Of a stretch of DNA of 61,898 nt, positions 15,770 to 24,169 are shown piece after piece. Position 1 is the stretch's first letter; each line of letters starts with the position of its first letter. This DNA is from Alphaproteobacteria bacterium UBA3768 (GTDB lineage: Bacteria; Pseudomonadota; Alphaproteobacteria; CAAHEQ01; UBA3637), in the NCBI GenBank assembly GCA_002372315.1, contig DFFU01000013.1, forward strand, positions 1 to 61,898. The letters are read 5' to 3'. Under the pieces are notes generated by a model. The model was not told the DNA's origin, searched no databases, and saw nothing but the letters and a program-made list of their open reading frames with translations. Position numbers and translations under genes: made by a program.

Positions 15770-16378
15770 TCACATATTGATACAATAACAATAATGAGTG
15801 CCACCACATCCAGCCCAATAATCCCCTCCTTGACACGTTGTTGTTGCAGCAGTGTTGATGGCTTCCTCAGTTGGATAACAACCATGATAGTCTTCATTAT
15901 CATCCATAAATGCATATCCCCCCTGTTCTATACATTCACTATCAGTTATGGCCTGTATAGTTACTTCCTCTTCTTTCACATCCCCCAATGTCACGGTCAA
16001 ATTGTATCCAGTTGCTGGAGAGGTGGCAGCAGTGCAATCACCTGCTTTATTACCTAACTTCGTTTTCACTTGTTTACAGATGGTTTCATCTTCTATATTG
16101 ACATCCAATTTTGCCTTATCACCCTTGTAGGTAATGCCACCACAACCACTGGGGCGCATATTGGCATCTAAACTCATTGGCTGATTTCCTTCACCTGCAT
16201 TAGATGCTAATCCTAACATAAACAACATTGATGTTGCATTGATGATTTCATTGGCCTTATAGGAACGCATGGCGGATGTATATCCTGCGATACCACCCAC
16301 AGAGAGTACCCCGATAATCGCCAACACGCCCAGCATTTCAATCATGGAACGACCATTTTCTTGTTTTTCTTTTAACAC
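15770..16378 (-). CDS. Type IV pilin-like / pseudopilin protein
   Basis: A 202-residue protein with a class III prepilin-type N-terminus: a short charged leader, then GRSMIEMLGVLAIIGVLS, with cleavage expected after the Gly and a Glu at position 5 of the mature form. A hydrophobic helix to about residue 35 is followed by a globular domain with six or more cysteines, probably in disulfides. It starts at GTG (16378), which has AAGGAG five bases upstream. Such proteins form pili or the pseudopilus of secretion or uptake machines. No assembly genes lie nearby. A TG-dinucleotide tract and Z-prone palindrome lie upstream. Confidence 0.85.
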   Translation of the reverse strand: MLKEKQENGRSMIEMLGVLAIIGVLSVGGIAGYTSAMRSYKANEIINATSMLFMLGLASNAGEGNQPMSLDANMRPSGCGGITYKGDKAKLDVNIEDETICKQVKTKLGNKAGDCTAATSPATGYNLTVTLGDVKEEEVTIQAITDSECIEQGGYAFMDDNEDYHGCYPTEEAINTAATTTCQGGDYWAGCGGTHYCYCINM

Positions 16379-16417
16379 GTTTTCTCCTTTCTTTTTTAAG
16401 TTATGTTAAAATAATTA

Positions 16418-16443
16418 AACCACCGTTGAACACAACGGTGGTT
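16418..16443. terminator. Hairpin upstream of the pilin-like gene
   Basis: AACCACCGTTG, AACA, CAACGGTGGTT, then a T/A-rich run on the minus strand. Placed 40 bases before the pilin start, it would act as an attenuator or end a transcript from upstream. Confidence 0.6.
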
Positions 16444-16445
16444 AG

Positions 16446-16463
16446 TTTGCGCGTGCGCGCAAA
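16446..16463. other. Alternating purine-pyrimidine palindrome
   Basis: TTTGCGCG, TG, CGCGCAAA. Perfectly palindromic and alternating, so capable of cruciform or Z-DNA. Confidence 0.6.
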
Positions 16464-16483
16464 AATTTCTTGGCAATGATTAG

Positions 16484-16525
<42 letters not shown>

Positions 16526-16678
16526 AAAATCAAGCTTCTGAGCGTTTTGAGCAGTTTATTTTGATTCATTTTTATACACATACTTTTCCCTTTTTTGGAT
16601 TTCCTAATTCTTTTTTACACCCTATTTTTCTAAAATGCAATGATTTTTAAAAATTATGAAAAATATTTATTTTTCCTG

Positions 16679-16857
16679 GGATGGTGGGTTTAGGCTCCCG
16701 AGGGACGGGTATTGAAAACAAAGGATTTTTTTCTTCAAGAGTTCGTAAATTTGCAAAAATGGCTGTTTTTGCTTTCGGACATTCGAACTCTTATAAGCGC
16801 TTGGAAATAAAAGAAAAAGTCGCCTTTTCAGACGACTTGTGTTTAGTGGTCGGAATG
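16679..16857. repeat. Dispersed repeat block B
   Basis: Contains TTCAAGAGTTCGTAAATTTG, CGAACTCTTATAAGCGCTTG, the hairpin AAGTCGCC/GACGACTT and the end TGGTCGGAATG. The bases after 16857 differ from the other sites. Confidence 0.7.
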
Positions 16858-16979
16858 GATAGACAATGTCCGAACTACTTATTCAGTAAAAATTTAATCA
16901 ATTCTTGATGTTATTATCAATGAAAACTCCTTATTTTATCGCAAAATAAAGTGCAAATATTCTATCTTATGAACTTGTT

Positions 16980-17369
16980 ATGAAATATAGACATATCTAC
17001 GAAAAACACCCCAATTTATATTTACGTTTTATAGGAGAACATAATTATTTGCTTAGAGTTCAAGACTTTTTAGATCATATTGATGCGTATAAGGCAGAAG
17101 ATGAAATACCAGTTTCATTCTATCTTCCCAGCTTTTTTTCACGTTCTTATAAAATCGTTTTCTTAAATAAAATAACAAATATAAAGACCATTAAAGCATT
17201 TCCGTTAAAGTGTAGTATGTGGAATGAATGTAAGGCACAAAAGATATTCCTTTACTTAATCAAAACTCCAAAATCCTATCGGGAAATACTAGAAAATGTA
17301 AATTGGTTAGAATATACCGGATTAATAAAGGATTTAAAGCAAGTTGGGTACATAAAAACAATTCACTAA
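16980..17369 (+). CDS. Hypothetical protein
   Basis: A 129-residue protein of unknown family, with mixed helices and strands and no signal peptide. The ribosome site is weak. The frame is clean and is followed 14 bases later by a perfect terminator, which supports it as a gene. Codon use is strongly AT-rich like its neighbours. The C-terminal part (SYREILENVNWLEYTGLIKD) could be a winged-helix-like end, but this is only a guess. Confidence 0.55.
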   Translation: MKYRHIYEKHPNLYLRFIGEHNYLLRVQDFLDHIDAYKAEDEIPVSFYLPSFFSRSYKIVFLNKITNIKTIKAFPLKCSMWNECKAQKIFLYLIKTPKSYREILENVNWLEYTGLIKDLKQVGYIKTIH

Positions 17370-17382
17370 AATCATTCAAATT

Positions 17383-17412
17383 AAAATAGGGATCTTCACA
17401 GTCCCTATTTTT
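17383..17412 (+). terminator. Terminator
   Basis: AAAATAGGGA, nine bases, TCCCTATTTT, then TT. Confidence 0.8.
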
Positions 17413-17420
17413 TAAATCCA

Positions 17421-17445
17421 AGTTTTTTCCCCAGGGTGATAAACT
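17421..17445. promoter_or_regulatory. AGTTTTTTCCCC palindrome, copy 1
   Basis: AGTTTTTTCCCC, A, GGGTGATAAACT: an interrupted inverted repeat found also at 27981 and 29113. It ends 22 bases before the -35 box of the Nudix gene. Confidence 0.6.
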
Positions 17446-17467
17446 CTACACATTCCTACAATTCTTC

Positions 17468-17496
17468 TTGATTTACTGATAAATTTTTGTTATTAT
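17468..17496 (+). promoter_or_regulatory. Promoter of the Nudix gene
   Basis: TTGATT, 17 bases, TATTAT, 28 bases before the ATG at 17525. Confidence 0.65.
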
Positions 17497-17524
17497 AGAC
17501 TTGGTTATAAAGGATGGATTTAAG

Positions 17525-17971
17525 ATGTTATCTTCTAAATATCAAAGACCTCTTATTGGCGCATATCTTATTTTGATTAATAACAAAGGAGAGATATTGC
17601 TGAGCAAAAGCAATTCTGGACAGCTGAAAGGGTGCTACAGTCTTGTTGCTGGGCATACAGAAACTGGGGAGAATGTTTTTGAAGCAATTATTCGAGAAGC
17701 AAAAGAAGAAGCTAATATATCACTTCTAAAGGAACACCTAAAGGTTGTCGCTGTTGTTCATAGACCAAATGCAAATTACAAAGGGGGGAAACAAGATATC
17801 ATTGACTTCTTTATCAAAGCCAAAATTTATGAAGGTGAATTAAAAAATAACGAACCTGAAAAATGCTCAGAGTTGGCATTCTATCCTCTAAATAAACTCC
17901 CCCAAAATCTCCTCCTCCATGTCAAGAAGGTTATAGAAGACAAGGAAAAATCTTTCTATTTTACGGTTTGA
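17525..17971 (+). CDS. Nudix hydrolase
   Basis: A 148-residue Nudix protein. The box lies near residues 48-70 with the spacing G-x5-E-x7-REAKEE, including GHTETGENVFEAIIREAKEE, so all metal-binding glutamates are present. I start it at the ATG at 17525, with GGATGGA upstream, and not at a TTG further left. Nudix enzymes hydrolyse nucleoside diphosphates linked to another group; the substrate is unknown. It is convergent and abutting with the Gre-like gene at the end of the nucleotide-related operon, and may or may not belong to that system. Confidence 0.85.
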   Translation: MLSSKYQRPLIGAYLILINNKGEILLSKSNSGQLKGCYSLVAGHTETGENVFEAIIREAKEEANISLLKEHLKVVAVVHRPNANYKGGKQDIIDFFIKAKIYEGELKNNEPEKCSELAFYPLNKLPQNLLLHVKKVIEDKEKSFYFTV

Positions 17972-18547
17972 TCAGTCTCTTTCCTTGGTATTTTGTCTGG
18001 AAAGTGGTACTTTTTTCTCCGAAATCTTTGTTTTTTCCAATTCCTTTAAATCTAACTTAGAAACGGAGAGTATTGTTGTTTTCCAACTTCCTTTGGGAAT
18101 TGTTACGATTGCCGATTCTCCTATCTCTTTTCCAATAAGGGGTCTAACTCTTGGAGCATAATAGGGGAAAAGATTTTTTTCCATATCTTCAGCCCCCAAA
18201 GGAACAATCCCTATGGTCGAGGTCGAAACTTCACCTGTTTCCATATTCCTCTCGGAAATATTCACATACGTTCCCAGCATTGCTGTATCAGGATTCTCAG
18301 GAACTATGCGACTATCAAAAACGGAAAATTGAGAGAGTTTAGCAACTTCTTCTCCTAATCTGTAATCACTCGAGCGTTCTTCTTGAATCAAATGGTTATA
18401 AAAAGGATTATCGTGCCACCCATCACCACAGTTTTCATAAGCTTCTGATTCTGTTTTCCGTATTAGTTTCAAATTCTCTTCTAACTTACGAATTCGATCA
18501 ATCTGCTGTGAATAGTATTCTTTTGTAACATAAATAATATCAGCCAT
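17972..18547 (-). CDS. GreA/GreB-like protein
   Basis: A 191-residue protein with the layout of Gre transcript-cleavage factors: an N-terminal helical hairpin (about residues 5-80, including CGDGWHDNPFYNHLIQEER, close to the DNxEY/E-rich region of GreA) and a C-terminal domain with RPLIGKEIGESAIVTIPKG, typical of the FKBP-like Gre domain. Family members bind the RNA polymerase secondary channel and rescue arrested complexes. Whether the tip acidic residues are conserved is not clear. It is longer than GreA (158) and has its own gap of 56 bases from the operon upstream. Confidence 0.7.
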   Translation of the reverse strand: MADIIYVTKEYYSQQIDRIRKLEENLKLIRKTESEAYENCGDGWHDNPFYNHLIQEERSSDYRLGEEVAKLSQFSVFDSRIVPENPDTAMLGTYVNISERNMETGEVSTSTIGIVPLGAEDMEKNLFPYYAPRVRPLIGKEIGESAIVTIPKGSWKTTILSVSKLDLKELEKTKISEKKVPLSRQNTKERD

Positions 18548-18603
18548 AAGACCTCCAACTGCCTTTTATTATAGCATATAATTAATAATTAGTAAAGAAA
18601 AAT

Positions 18604-19749
18604 TTATTTCCGCTTAATTTCTGCAATAAGATAATTCCCTTGAATATTTCTGAATGAATCAAAGGTAATATGATGGGTTTTTTGAAAATTTTCCTTTATA
18701 ATCTGGGAAAATGTTTCAAAACTTTGATAATAACCACCAACATCTTTTAAAAATTTTTGATACCAATAACGATTTAAAAGATAAGGTATTCCACCCGTTA
18801 TCCTAGGATCTTCAATTTCTATAATTAATATGTTTTTTGCCACACGTGAAAGACTTTTGAATAAGCTCTTCAGATGATCTTTCGAAGGCATATGATGGAT
18901 TGTATTTGAACAGATGGCAACATCGAAAGCGTTATTTTTAAATGGTAAATGAGTAGCATCATGATTCGTAAAAATGATACTTTTATCCATTTTGGGCTTA
19001 GAAATTAGGATTTGTGACCAACTGATATCATTTCCCACAGCAATTTTTGTTTTGGGGTTAATCATTTCAGATAATAGGTGACTATCCCCACAGGAAACAT
19101 CCACGATATTCTTTGGGGTCCCTATTTTTTCTCGTAGTCTAGAAAGTAATTTTTCTTTCTTTTTTATTCTTGGGGTAAGTATTATCTTCTTTATGACCCT
19201 ATTATGGAAAAGATAACGGAATTTATATTTCTCATTAATAGCAATTTCCTCTTCTTGATTTGGATTCAATACTCTGTTAGGATGATTAAAATTTTTCAAA
19301 ACTTTTTCAAAGGTATCCTTAAAAATGCCATTGTTTTTATAAGGATACGGAAGTTTGAATTCATTTTTCAAATCATTTTCATTTCTCACTTGAGCAACAA
19401 ATAAAAGCCCTGTGTTCTTTACGATATTTCTTTGATATTTTGTTGTAATATCAAAAGTTTTCACCGGCTCAATATTTGTTAATTTGATATTCGGGAAGTC
19501 TTTCTGGGACCGTAAAAATATTTGATGGTGAATGTCCTCCAAAGTATTTGTAAAAATCTTGGGGATTCTATAATCTCCCTTAATTTTTACAAGATACAAC
19601 TGTTTTTGAGAATCGTAAATAAGAAGAGGGATAATAAATTTATTCTTTGAATAATGAGAAAATTGCTGTTTAGATACAGTTTGTTCAATTTTTAAAGTCT
19701 TTAAATTGTATATTTTAGAATATTTTTCCAAAATTAGTGAACTGTACAT
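18604..19749 (-). CDS. Class I SAM methyltransferase with unusual N-terminal domain
   Basis: A 381-residue protein. I start it at the ATG at 19749, which has AGGAG four bases upstream within the overlap with the CYTH gene; an ATG at 19761 is also possible. The C-terminal half is a class I methyltransferase: NIVDVSCGDSHLL is motif I, GNDISWSQ the acidic loop, HDATHLPFKNNAFDVAICSN the adenine-side and motif IV region. The N-terminal 150 residues have a strand pattern (FIIPLLIYDSQKQLYLVKI, GDYRIPK) like a Nudix fold but without the Nudix box. Substrate unknown. Last gene of the tight operon. Confidence 0.75.
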   Translation of the reverse strand: MYSSLILEKYSKIYNLKTLKIEQTVSKQQFSHYSKNKFIIPLLIYDSQKQLYLVKIKGDYRIPKIFTNTLEDIHHQIFLRSQKDFPNIKLTNIEPVKTFDITTKYQRNIVKNTGLLFVAQVRNENDLKNEFKLPYPYKNNGIFKDTFEKVLKNFNHPNRVLNPNQEEEIAINEKYKFRYLFHNRVIKKIILTPRIKKKEKLLSRLREKIGTPKNIVDVSCGDSHLLSEMINPKTKIAVGNDISWSQILISKPKMDKSIIFTNHDATHLPFKNNAFDVAICSNTIHHMPSKDHLKSLFKSLSRVAKNILIIEIEDPRITGGIPYLLNRYWYQKFLKDVGGYYQSFETFSQIIKENFQKTHHITFDSFRNIQGNYLIAEIKRK

Positions 19750-19757
19750 TTTTCTCC

Positions 19758-20567
19758 TCATTTTTCAATTTCAGGAATCTTTTCAAAACGAAGTTCTGTA
19801 ATTGATAAGACGTCTATACCCTTTTGTTTGTACAAACTTTCCGTATTTTGTGAAACAATCTTATAACGTTTTAGATCACATTTTTCTATAATTTCTTCTA
19901 TAAGCGATGTATCATCCGATTCAATTTCCAAATAAGGATCTAAATGAGGCCAGACATCTATATCTATTTCTGCATTTTTATACAAATATTGAATCCTTAA
20001 TTTTTCCTGGTAATTTCTGCGAACAAATCCAAGACTTTTTAGTAAAAGATTCATATTTTCCAATGAGGATACAGATACTTCATTTTCAAGCACATGCTGT
20101 ATAAAATTATTGTTTTTTTGGAAAACATGTTTGGAGGTTAGTTCAATTTTGCCATGACTCTCCCTTAATCTTAGCCATTTATTAGGGTTAATGTACAGTT
20201 TTTTTACTATGTTTTTAAATTGATTACACTCCAACGCAGAGATGAGGTTATCAAGTGTTAGTGACAATAAAGAATGAATATGTTCAAGAGAAGTGTATTT
20301 TAAAAACTCATCAATTTCTTCAATCTCAGCAAGATCTTCAATCTCATAGAGAAGAGTATCTAACTTTTCCCGCAAGACATTTTGAGGAAACTTTTTCTCT
20401 TTTAATAAATCTAAAATTTCTAAATATCTATGATAAATTGAAGGTAAATCATAAACATATATCTTTTGAATGTCCTTGAATTTAAAGCTAGCACCAATTT
20501 TTTCCAAGCTTTTAATGGTTGAGGGAATATCAATATCCAATACTTTAACTTCTTTTTCTATTTTCAT
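19758..20567 (-). CDS. CYTH (triphosphate tunnel metalloenzyme) protein
   Basis: A 269-residue CYTH-domain protein. The N-terminal EKEVK (E4, E6, K8) is the ExExK signature. WLRLRESHGKIELTSK gives the Arg and Lys of the tunnel, and EIDIDVWPHLDPYLEIE gives the acidic metal-binding strands. Residues 45-110 are a helical insert not found in short members. CYTH enzymes act on triphosphates (thiamine triphosphatase, RNA triphosphatase, class IV adenylyl cyclase). It is eight bases after the radical SAM gene and overlaps the next gene, so the proteins are made together. Confidence 0.85.
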   Translation of the reverse strand: MKIEKEVKVLDIDIPSTIKSLEKIGASFKFKDIQKIYVYDLPSIYHRYLEILDLLKEKKFPQNVLREKLDTLLYEIEDLAEIEEIDEFLKYTSLEHIHSLLSLTLDNLISALECNQFKNIVKKLYINPNKWLRLRESHGKIELTSKHVFQKNNNFIQHVLENEVSVSSLENMNLLLKSLGFVRRNYQEKLRIQYLYKNAEIDIDVWPHLDPYLEIESDDTSLIEEIIEKCDLKRYKIVSQNTESLYKQKGIDVLSITELRFEKIPEIEK

Positions 20568-20575
20568 TTTATCTC

Positions 20576-22066
20576 CTAATTGATATAATTTAAATCATCA
20601 ATAAGTGCATTACCTTTCTTCAAATCTTTTCCATTTTTTGTACACATAATATCACCATTTGCGATCAATAAGATATAGGATTTTTCCATATCTTCCATTT
20701 CACGAAAATCAATATGTTTTATTATCGAATTTTCCAATAAATATTTCTTTATACTATCAAATTCTTGTTGGGATATCTTTAACCTGTCGTAATTTTTTAT
20801 GGCTCTCTCCCTTAAAGGCATTACTCGGAAGATACGCCATGCATTTACTTGTTTCTGATTTAAATATTGTAAAAGGGGTTTAATTTCTTTCTTGTTTAAA
20901 GAACAAACAACAGTGTTTATTTTCAAATTGATTTTTGGATAATTTTTTTGGATATAATTGATAATAAAATCAATTTGCTTAAAGTGTTTTTTCCCTCGTC
21001 CAATTTTAGAGTTTATTTCATCAGAAACAGAATCTATAGAAAGAGTCAATGTGTCAATATATTTTAAGATATGATTAATTCTTTTTTCATCTAATAAACT
21101 TCCGTTAGATACAACCATATTTTTAATACCCAACTGCCATGAGTTTTTTAATAAAGTATCTATGTGAGGATAAATCAACGGTTCTCCGCCTCCCCATGTG
21201 ATTTCTGTTATACCCGAATTACTCAATTTTTTGAGAATTTTTAAATTTTCTTTTAAGGATAAGGGCTTAATTCCTAAAAATTTCAAACAATATAAACAAT
21301 TCTGATTACATTGAGGGGTAATATTCCAACATATTTCCTTTTGTTTTAGCTTATATAAAGCCTTTTTTCTAGCCAATACATACCCGAATTTATGATAATG
21401 ATCAAATACACATTCAACATGCGCAGCTTCAAAAGAAGGGGTATTGTTTTCTCTCAAAGAAATTATTTCCCAATCTTTATCAAAATAATTTTTAATCTCC
21501 CCTTTTCTGAAAAATTTATTTTGAGGATAAGTTTCTACATCATTTTCATCTATTGCCATCATATAATCAATATACAAAAATCCATTCGGTGCAACCAAAT
21601 CTTGTAATTTTTGGACCTTCTCTCTTAATGAAAAAGTGGAATTTGCCGTATAATGAAGAGAACAACTCGTAAAAACAAGGTCGAATTTTTCCTTGGGGGG
21701 ATTTTTGTAAAAATCACGTTTTTCAATATGGGTGTATTTTTCTAAATTTTCGAGTTCTATGCGCTCTTTTATCCCAATGACTTTTCTTGTTATCGTTTTT
21801 AAAGGCGGAAATTTATTTACACCAGAGTAGGGAACTTTTTTTGTTTTTGACCTTAAAGGAAAATTCTTAACACCTCCATAGAGGGCAACATCATCTATAT
21901 CTAAACCTGTCACATAATGTTTTTTTCTAGCAAATGGAAATAAAAACTTTCCATCGGAACAACCAACGATACAAGTCGTAAAGTTTAGAGCTAAAGTTTC
22001 CTCAGCCATTTGGATAAACTTATATAATCTAGTGGGGGCTTTTCCCCAAATACTATGAGTTTTCAT
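20576..22066 (-). CDS. Methyltransferase fused to viperin-like radical SAM domain
   Basis: A 496-residue two-domain protein. Residues 1-235 look like a class I methyltransferase (CIVGCSDGKFLFPF motif I, acidic GLDIDD, DLVFTSCSLHY). Residues 243-496 are radical SAM: CNQNCLYC (C253, C257, C260) binds the 4Fe-4S cluster, and GGGEP lies at 292-296. Several blocks recall viperins: DSVSDEINSKIGRG (viperin DSFDEEVNVLIGRG), LKINTVV (FKINSVI), AWRIFRVMPLRE (RWKVFQCLLIEG), MEKSYILLIANGDIMC (MKDSYLILDEYMRFLNC). The usual viperin end with RGGxYxW is missing. Viperins make 3'-deoxy-3',4'-didehydro nucleotides; that this one does so is inference. Another radical SAM family is possible. Confidence 0.7.
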   Translation of the reverse strand: MKTHSIWGKAPTRLYKFIQMAEETLALNFTTCIVGCSDGKFLFPFARKKHYVTGLDIDDVALYGGVKNFPLRSKTKKVPYSGVNKFPPLKTITRKVIGIKERIELENLEKYTHIEKRDFYKNPPKEKFDLVFTSCSLHYTANSTFSLREKVQKLQDLVAPNGFLYIDYMMAIDENDVETYPQNKFFRKGEIKNYFDKDWEIISLRENNTPSFEAAHVECVFDHYHKFGYVLARKKALYKLKQKEICWNITPQCNQNCLYCLKFLGIKPLSLKENLKILKKLSNSGITEITWGGGEPLIYPHIDTLLKNSWQLGIKNMVVSNGSLLDEKRINHILKYIDTLTLSIDSVSDEINSKIGRGKKHFKQIDFIINYIQKNYPKINLKINTVVCSLNKKEIKPLLQYLNQKQVNAWRIFRVMPLRERAIKNYDRLKISQQEFDSIKKYLLENSIIKHIDFREMEDMEKSYILLIANGDIMCTKNGKDLKKGNALIDDLNYIN

Positions 22067-22069
22067 TCC

Positions 22070-24169
22070 CTATTTCCTTTTCCTAAAAAGATTACATTCA
22101 TATGAATTTTCCCACGTTTCACTCTTTTTTAGCTCTTCAAAATAATTCTGTTTTTTTAATGTATCAATTGTTTGGATAATCTCTTTTAATGAAAAACCAT
22201 TAGAAATATACCGCAAAGAGTGATTTTTGTTTAGCTCTGGATAATTGTTTAAAATGGGTGTATCCAGTAGAATCATTCTATAATCTGGCTCGCAAGACAC
22301 ATAAAAAGTTAAATTTTTATCGATATTCTTGATAATTTTTGTTTTGGGTTGATTTAGAGAACATTCCTTGCATTTAAAAAGATGTTTATAACATTGTCGT
22401 GTATAAACAAATGGAAGTCTGCCACCTAAAATAAACTGAACTTTCTCGTTTTTAAATATTTTTAAATTTTGTGCAAAACTAACTTCAGGAGAAGCTGTAA
22501 AAAGGGAAATCCCATACTTTTTTAACTCTTTCAATGTTATGTGATTCCAAGGGGCAATTGTATAATCCGCCATCTTTTCTTTAAAGGGGATATCTTTTGT
22601 TGATTCTAATTGAGAAAATCGAGTAAAAATAACTTTCTTATCTTTCAATTCTTGGTAGATGGGAGCTAAACTCTCACTTTCAAAATTAAACAATGGAAGC
22701 TTATAAAAAATCAAATCTCCGAATTTGGTAATAACTTGCTCAAAGAGTTCCTGTTTTTTTATACTGGATATATTAAATACGAGTTCAACGCGCGGATCAT
22801 TGATAAAATGTTCCAAAACTTCAATTTTTGTTGTTTCTAAAAAAATCTTTTGTATTTTTAAATTTCTTTTTAGAGGCAGATTTTCCTTGCTTGGAATACT
22901 GGCTCTAATAGTTTTTTCTAATTTATTTAAAAGTTCTGGTAAAATAAATAATCCTTTTGTATCTGTTTGTTTTTTATAGGATATCTTAAAAATGTTAACT
23001 TGATACTTTGATTCCAGTTGTGATACAAACGTATCCAACTCTACTTTTATTGCCTTTGTTAGTGGTTTCTTTTTAGGGAGGGCCAAAACCTTCCCTTTTC
23101 CTTGATCATCCACAAAAGTAATTTTTGTAATCTCTGACTTTTCTATAAGGAAATCTAAAGAAATATTAAACGAATTTAACTTATACTGCCCCGTATATTG
23201 CGAGTAGATATAAAAAGTATTTTTAGTAGCTTGTGGCAAGGAAACAAAGTTTTGTGCCTTTCCATCGAAAAAATTAGCAAAAACGTCAAATTTATCTGTA
23301 TAAGATAGCTCACTAATTTTACAAATTGGTTTTTGACGATGATGAATTTTGCAGTATAAGCAATTTTTATCTAAATCCTTGCCATAAATAAACCCTGTTT
23401 GATGACCCGTATCAAGGCTATTAGTATGTATTTTATATAAAATCTGTTGAATTTCTACAGGATCTCTTCTTCTTCCTTCTATTTTGACACAATCAATTCC
23501 CTCCATTTTGGGAAGAAATTTCAAACAATTTAAGTCTGGAGTATATAGAAGAGTCCCCAAATTACTTCCAACACTATAACGATCACGGCAGGTAATCAGA
23601 CAAGTCCCCCTGTTCCCGCTTCCACTATTTAAAAAAGAGGAAAAATAACAAAGCCCAGAAAAACTTACACATTGAGAACCAAAAATAAAGCACTCAACCT
23701 CCAGTTTCGTAGTTTTTCTTAACCTTTTTATTTCTTCCCAAACTAACTCCCTTGCCAAAATAACACGAGAGGCTTTAATTTTTTCAGCAAATTTAACATC
23801 TTCAACTGAGTGAATTCCAAATTGTGTTGAAAGATGTATGGGAATATTAGGAAAATGCTTTTGTAAATATTTGATTAATCCCAAATCAGTTACAATAAAA
23901 GCGTCTGGCAAAACCGTATCTGGATGTTTTAAAAAACTTATAATTTTATCCAATTCTTTATCAAATAAAAGAATGTTTAAAGTTAAAAAGAATTTTATAT
24001 TATGTTCATGTAGCTCTTTAATGACAGAATTTAGCTCACGCTTTGTGAAATTCATCGTTCTACCACGTGCATTCCAGCATTTTACACCACCATAAACCGC
24101 ATCTGCATTATTTTCAATTGCTGTTCTTATATGTCGATATGTTCCTGCTGGCGCGAGAATTTCACTCAT
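22070..24169 (-). CDS. U32 peptidase-family Fe-S protein
   Basis: A 699-residue U32-family protein. The N-terminus EILAPAGTYRHIRTAIENNA and DAVYGGV is the family start. Four cysteines (C167, C174, C190, C194) in CVSFSGLC and NRGTCLITCR match the 4Fe-4S ligands of U32 proteins. Family members such as RlhA, TrhP and UbiU/UbiV carry out oxygen-independent hydroxylation of rRNA, tRNA or ubiquinone precursors, and are not proven peptidases. A CLYCKIHHRQKPIC segment and a long C-terminal part follow. It overlaps the kinase gene by eight bases and is three bases from the radical SAM gene. Target unknown; a nucleotide or RNA is plausible from context. Confidence 0.85.
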   Translation of the reverse strand: MSEILAPAGTYRHIRTAIENNADAVYGGVKCWNARGRTMNFTKRELNSVIKELHEHNIKFFLTLNILLFDKELDKIISFLKHPDTVLPDAFIVTDLGLIKYLQKHFPNIPIHLSTQFGIHSVEDVKFAEKIKASRVILARELVWEEIKRLRKTTKLEVECFIFGSQCVSFSGLCYFSSFLNSGSGNRGTCLITCRDRYSVGSNLGTLLYTPDLNCLKFLPKMEGIDCVKIEGRRRDPVEIQQILYKIHTNSLDTGHQTGFIYGKDLDKNCLYCKIHHRQKPICKISELSYTDKFDVFANFFDGKAQNFVSLPQATKNTFYIYSQYTGQYKLNSFNISLDFLIEKSEITKITFVDDQGKGKVLALPKKKPLTKAIKVELDTFVSQLESKYQVNIFKISYKKQTDTKGLFILPELLNKLEKTIRASIPSKENLPLKRNLKIQKIFLETTKIEVLEHFINDPRVELVFNISSIKKQELFEQVITKFGDLIFYKLPLFNFESESLAPIYQELKDKKVIFTRFSQLESTKDIPFKEKMADYTIAPWNHITLKELKKYGISLFTASPEVSFAQNLKIFKNEKVQFILGGRLPFVYTRQCYKHLFKCKECSLNQPKTKIIKNIDKNLTFYVSCEPDYRMILLDTPILNNYPELNKNHSLRYISNGFSLKEIIQTIDTLKKQNYFEELKKSETWENSYECNLFRKRK

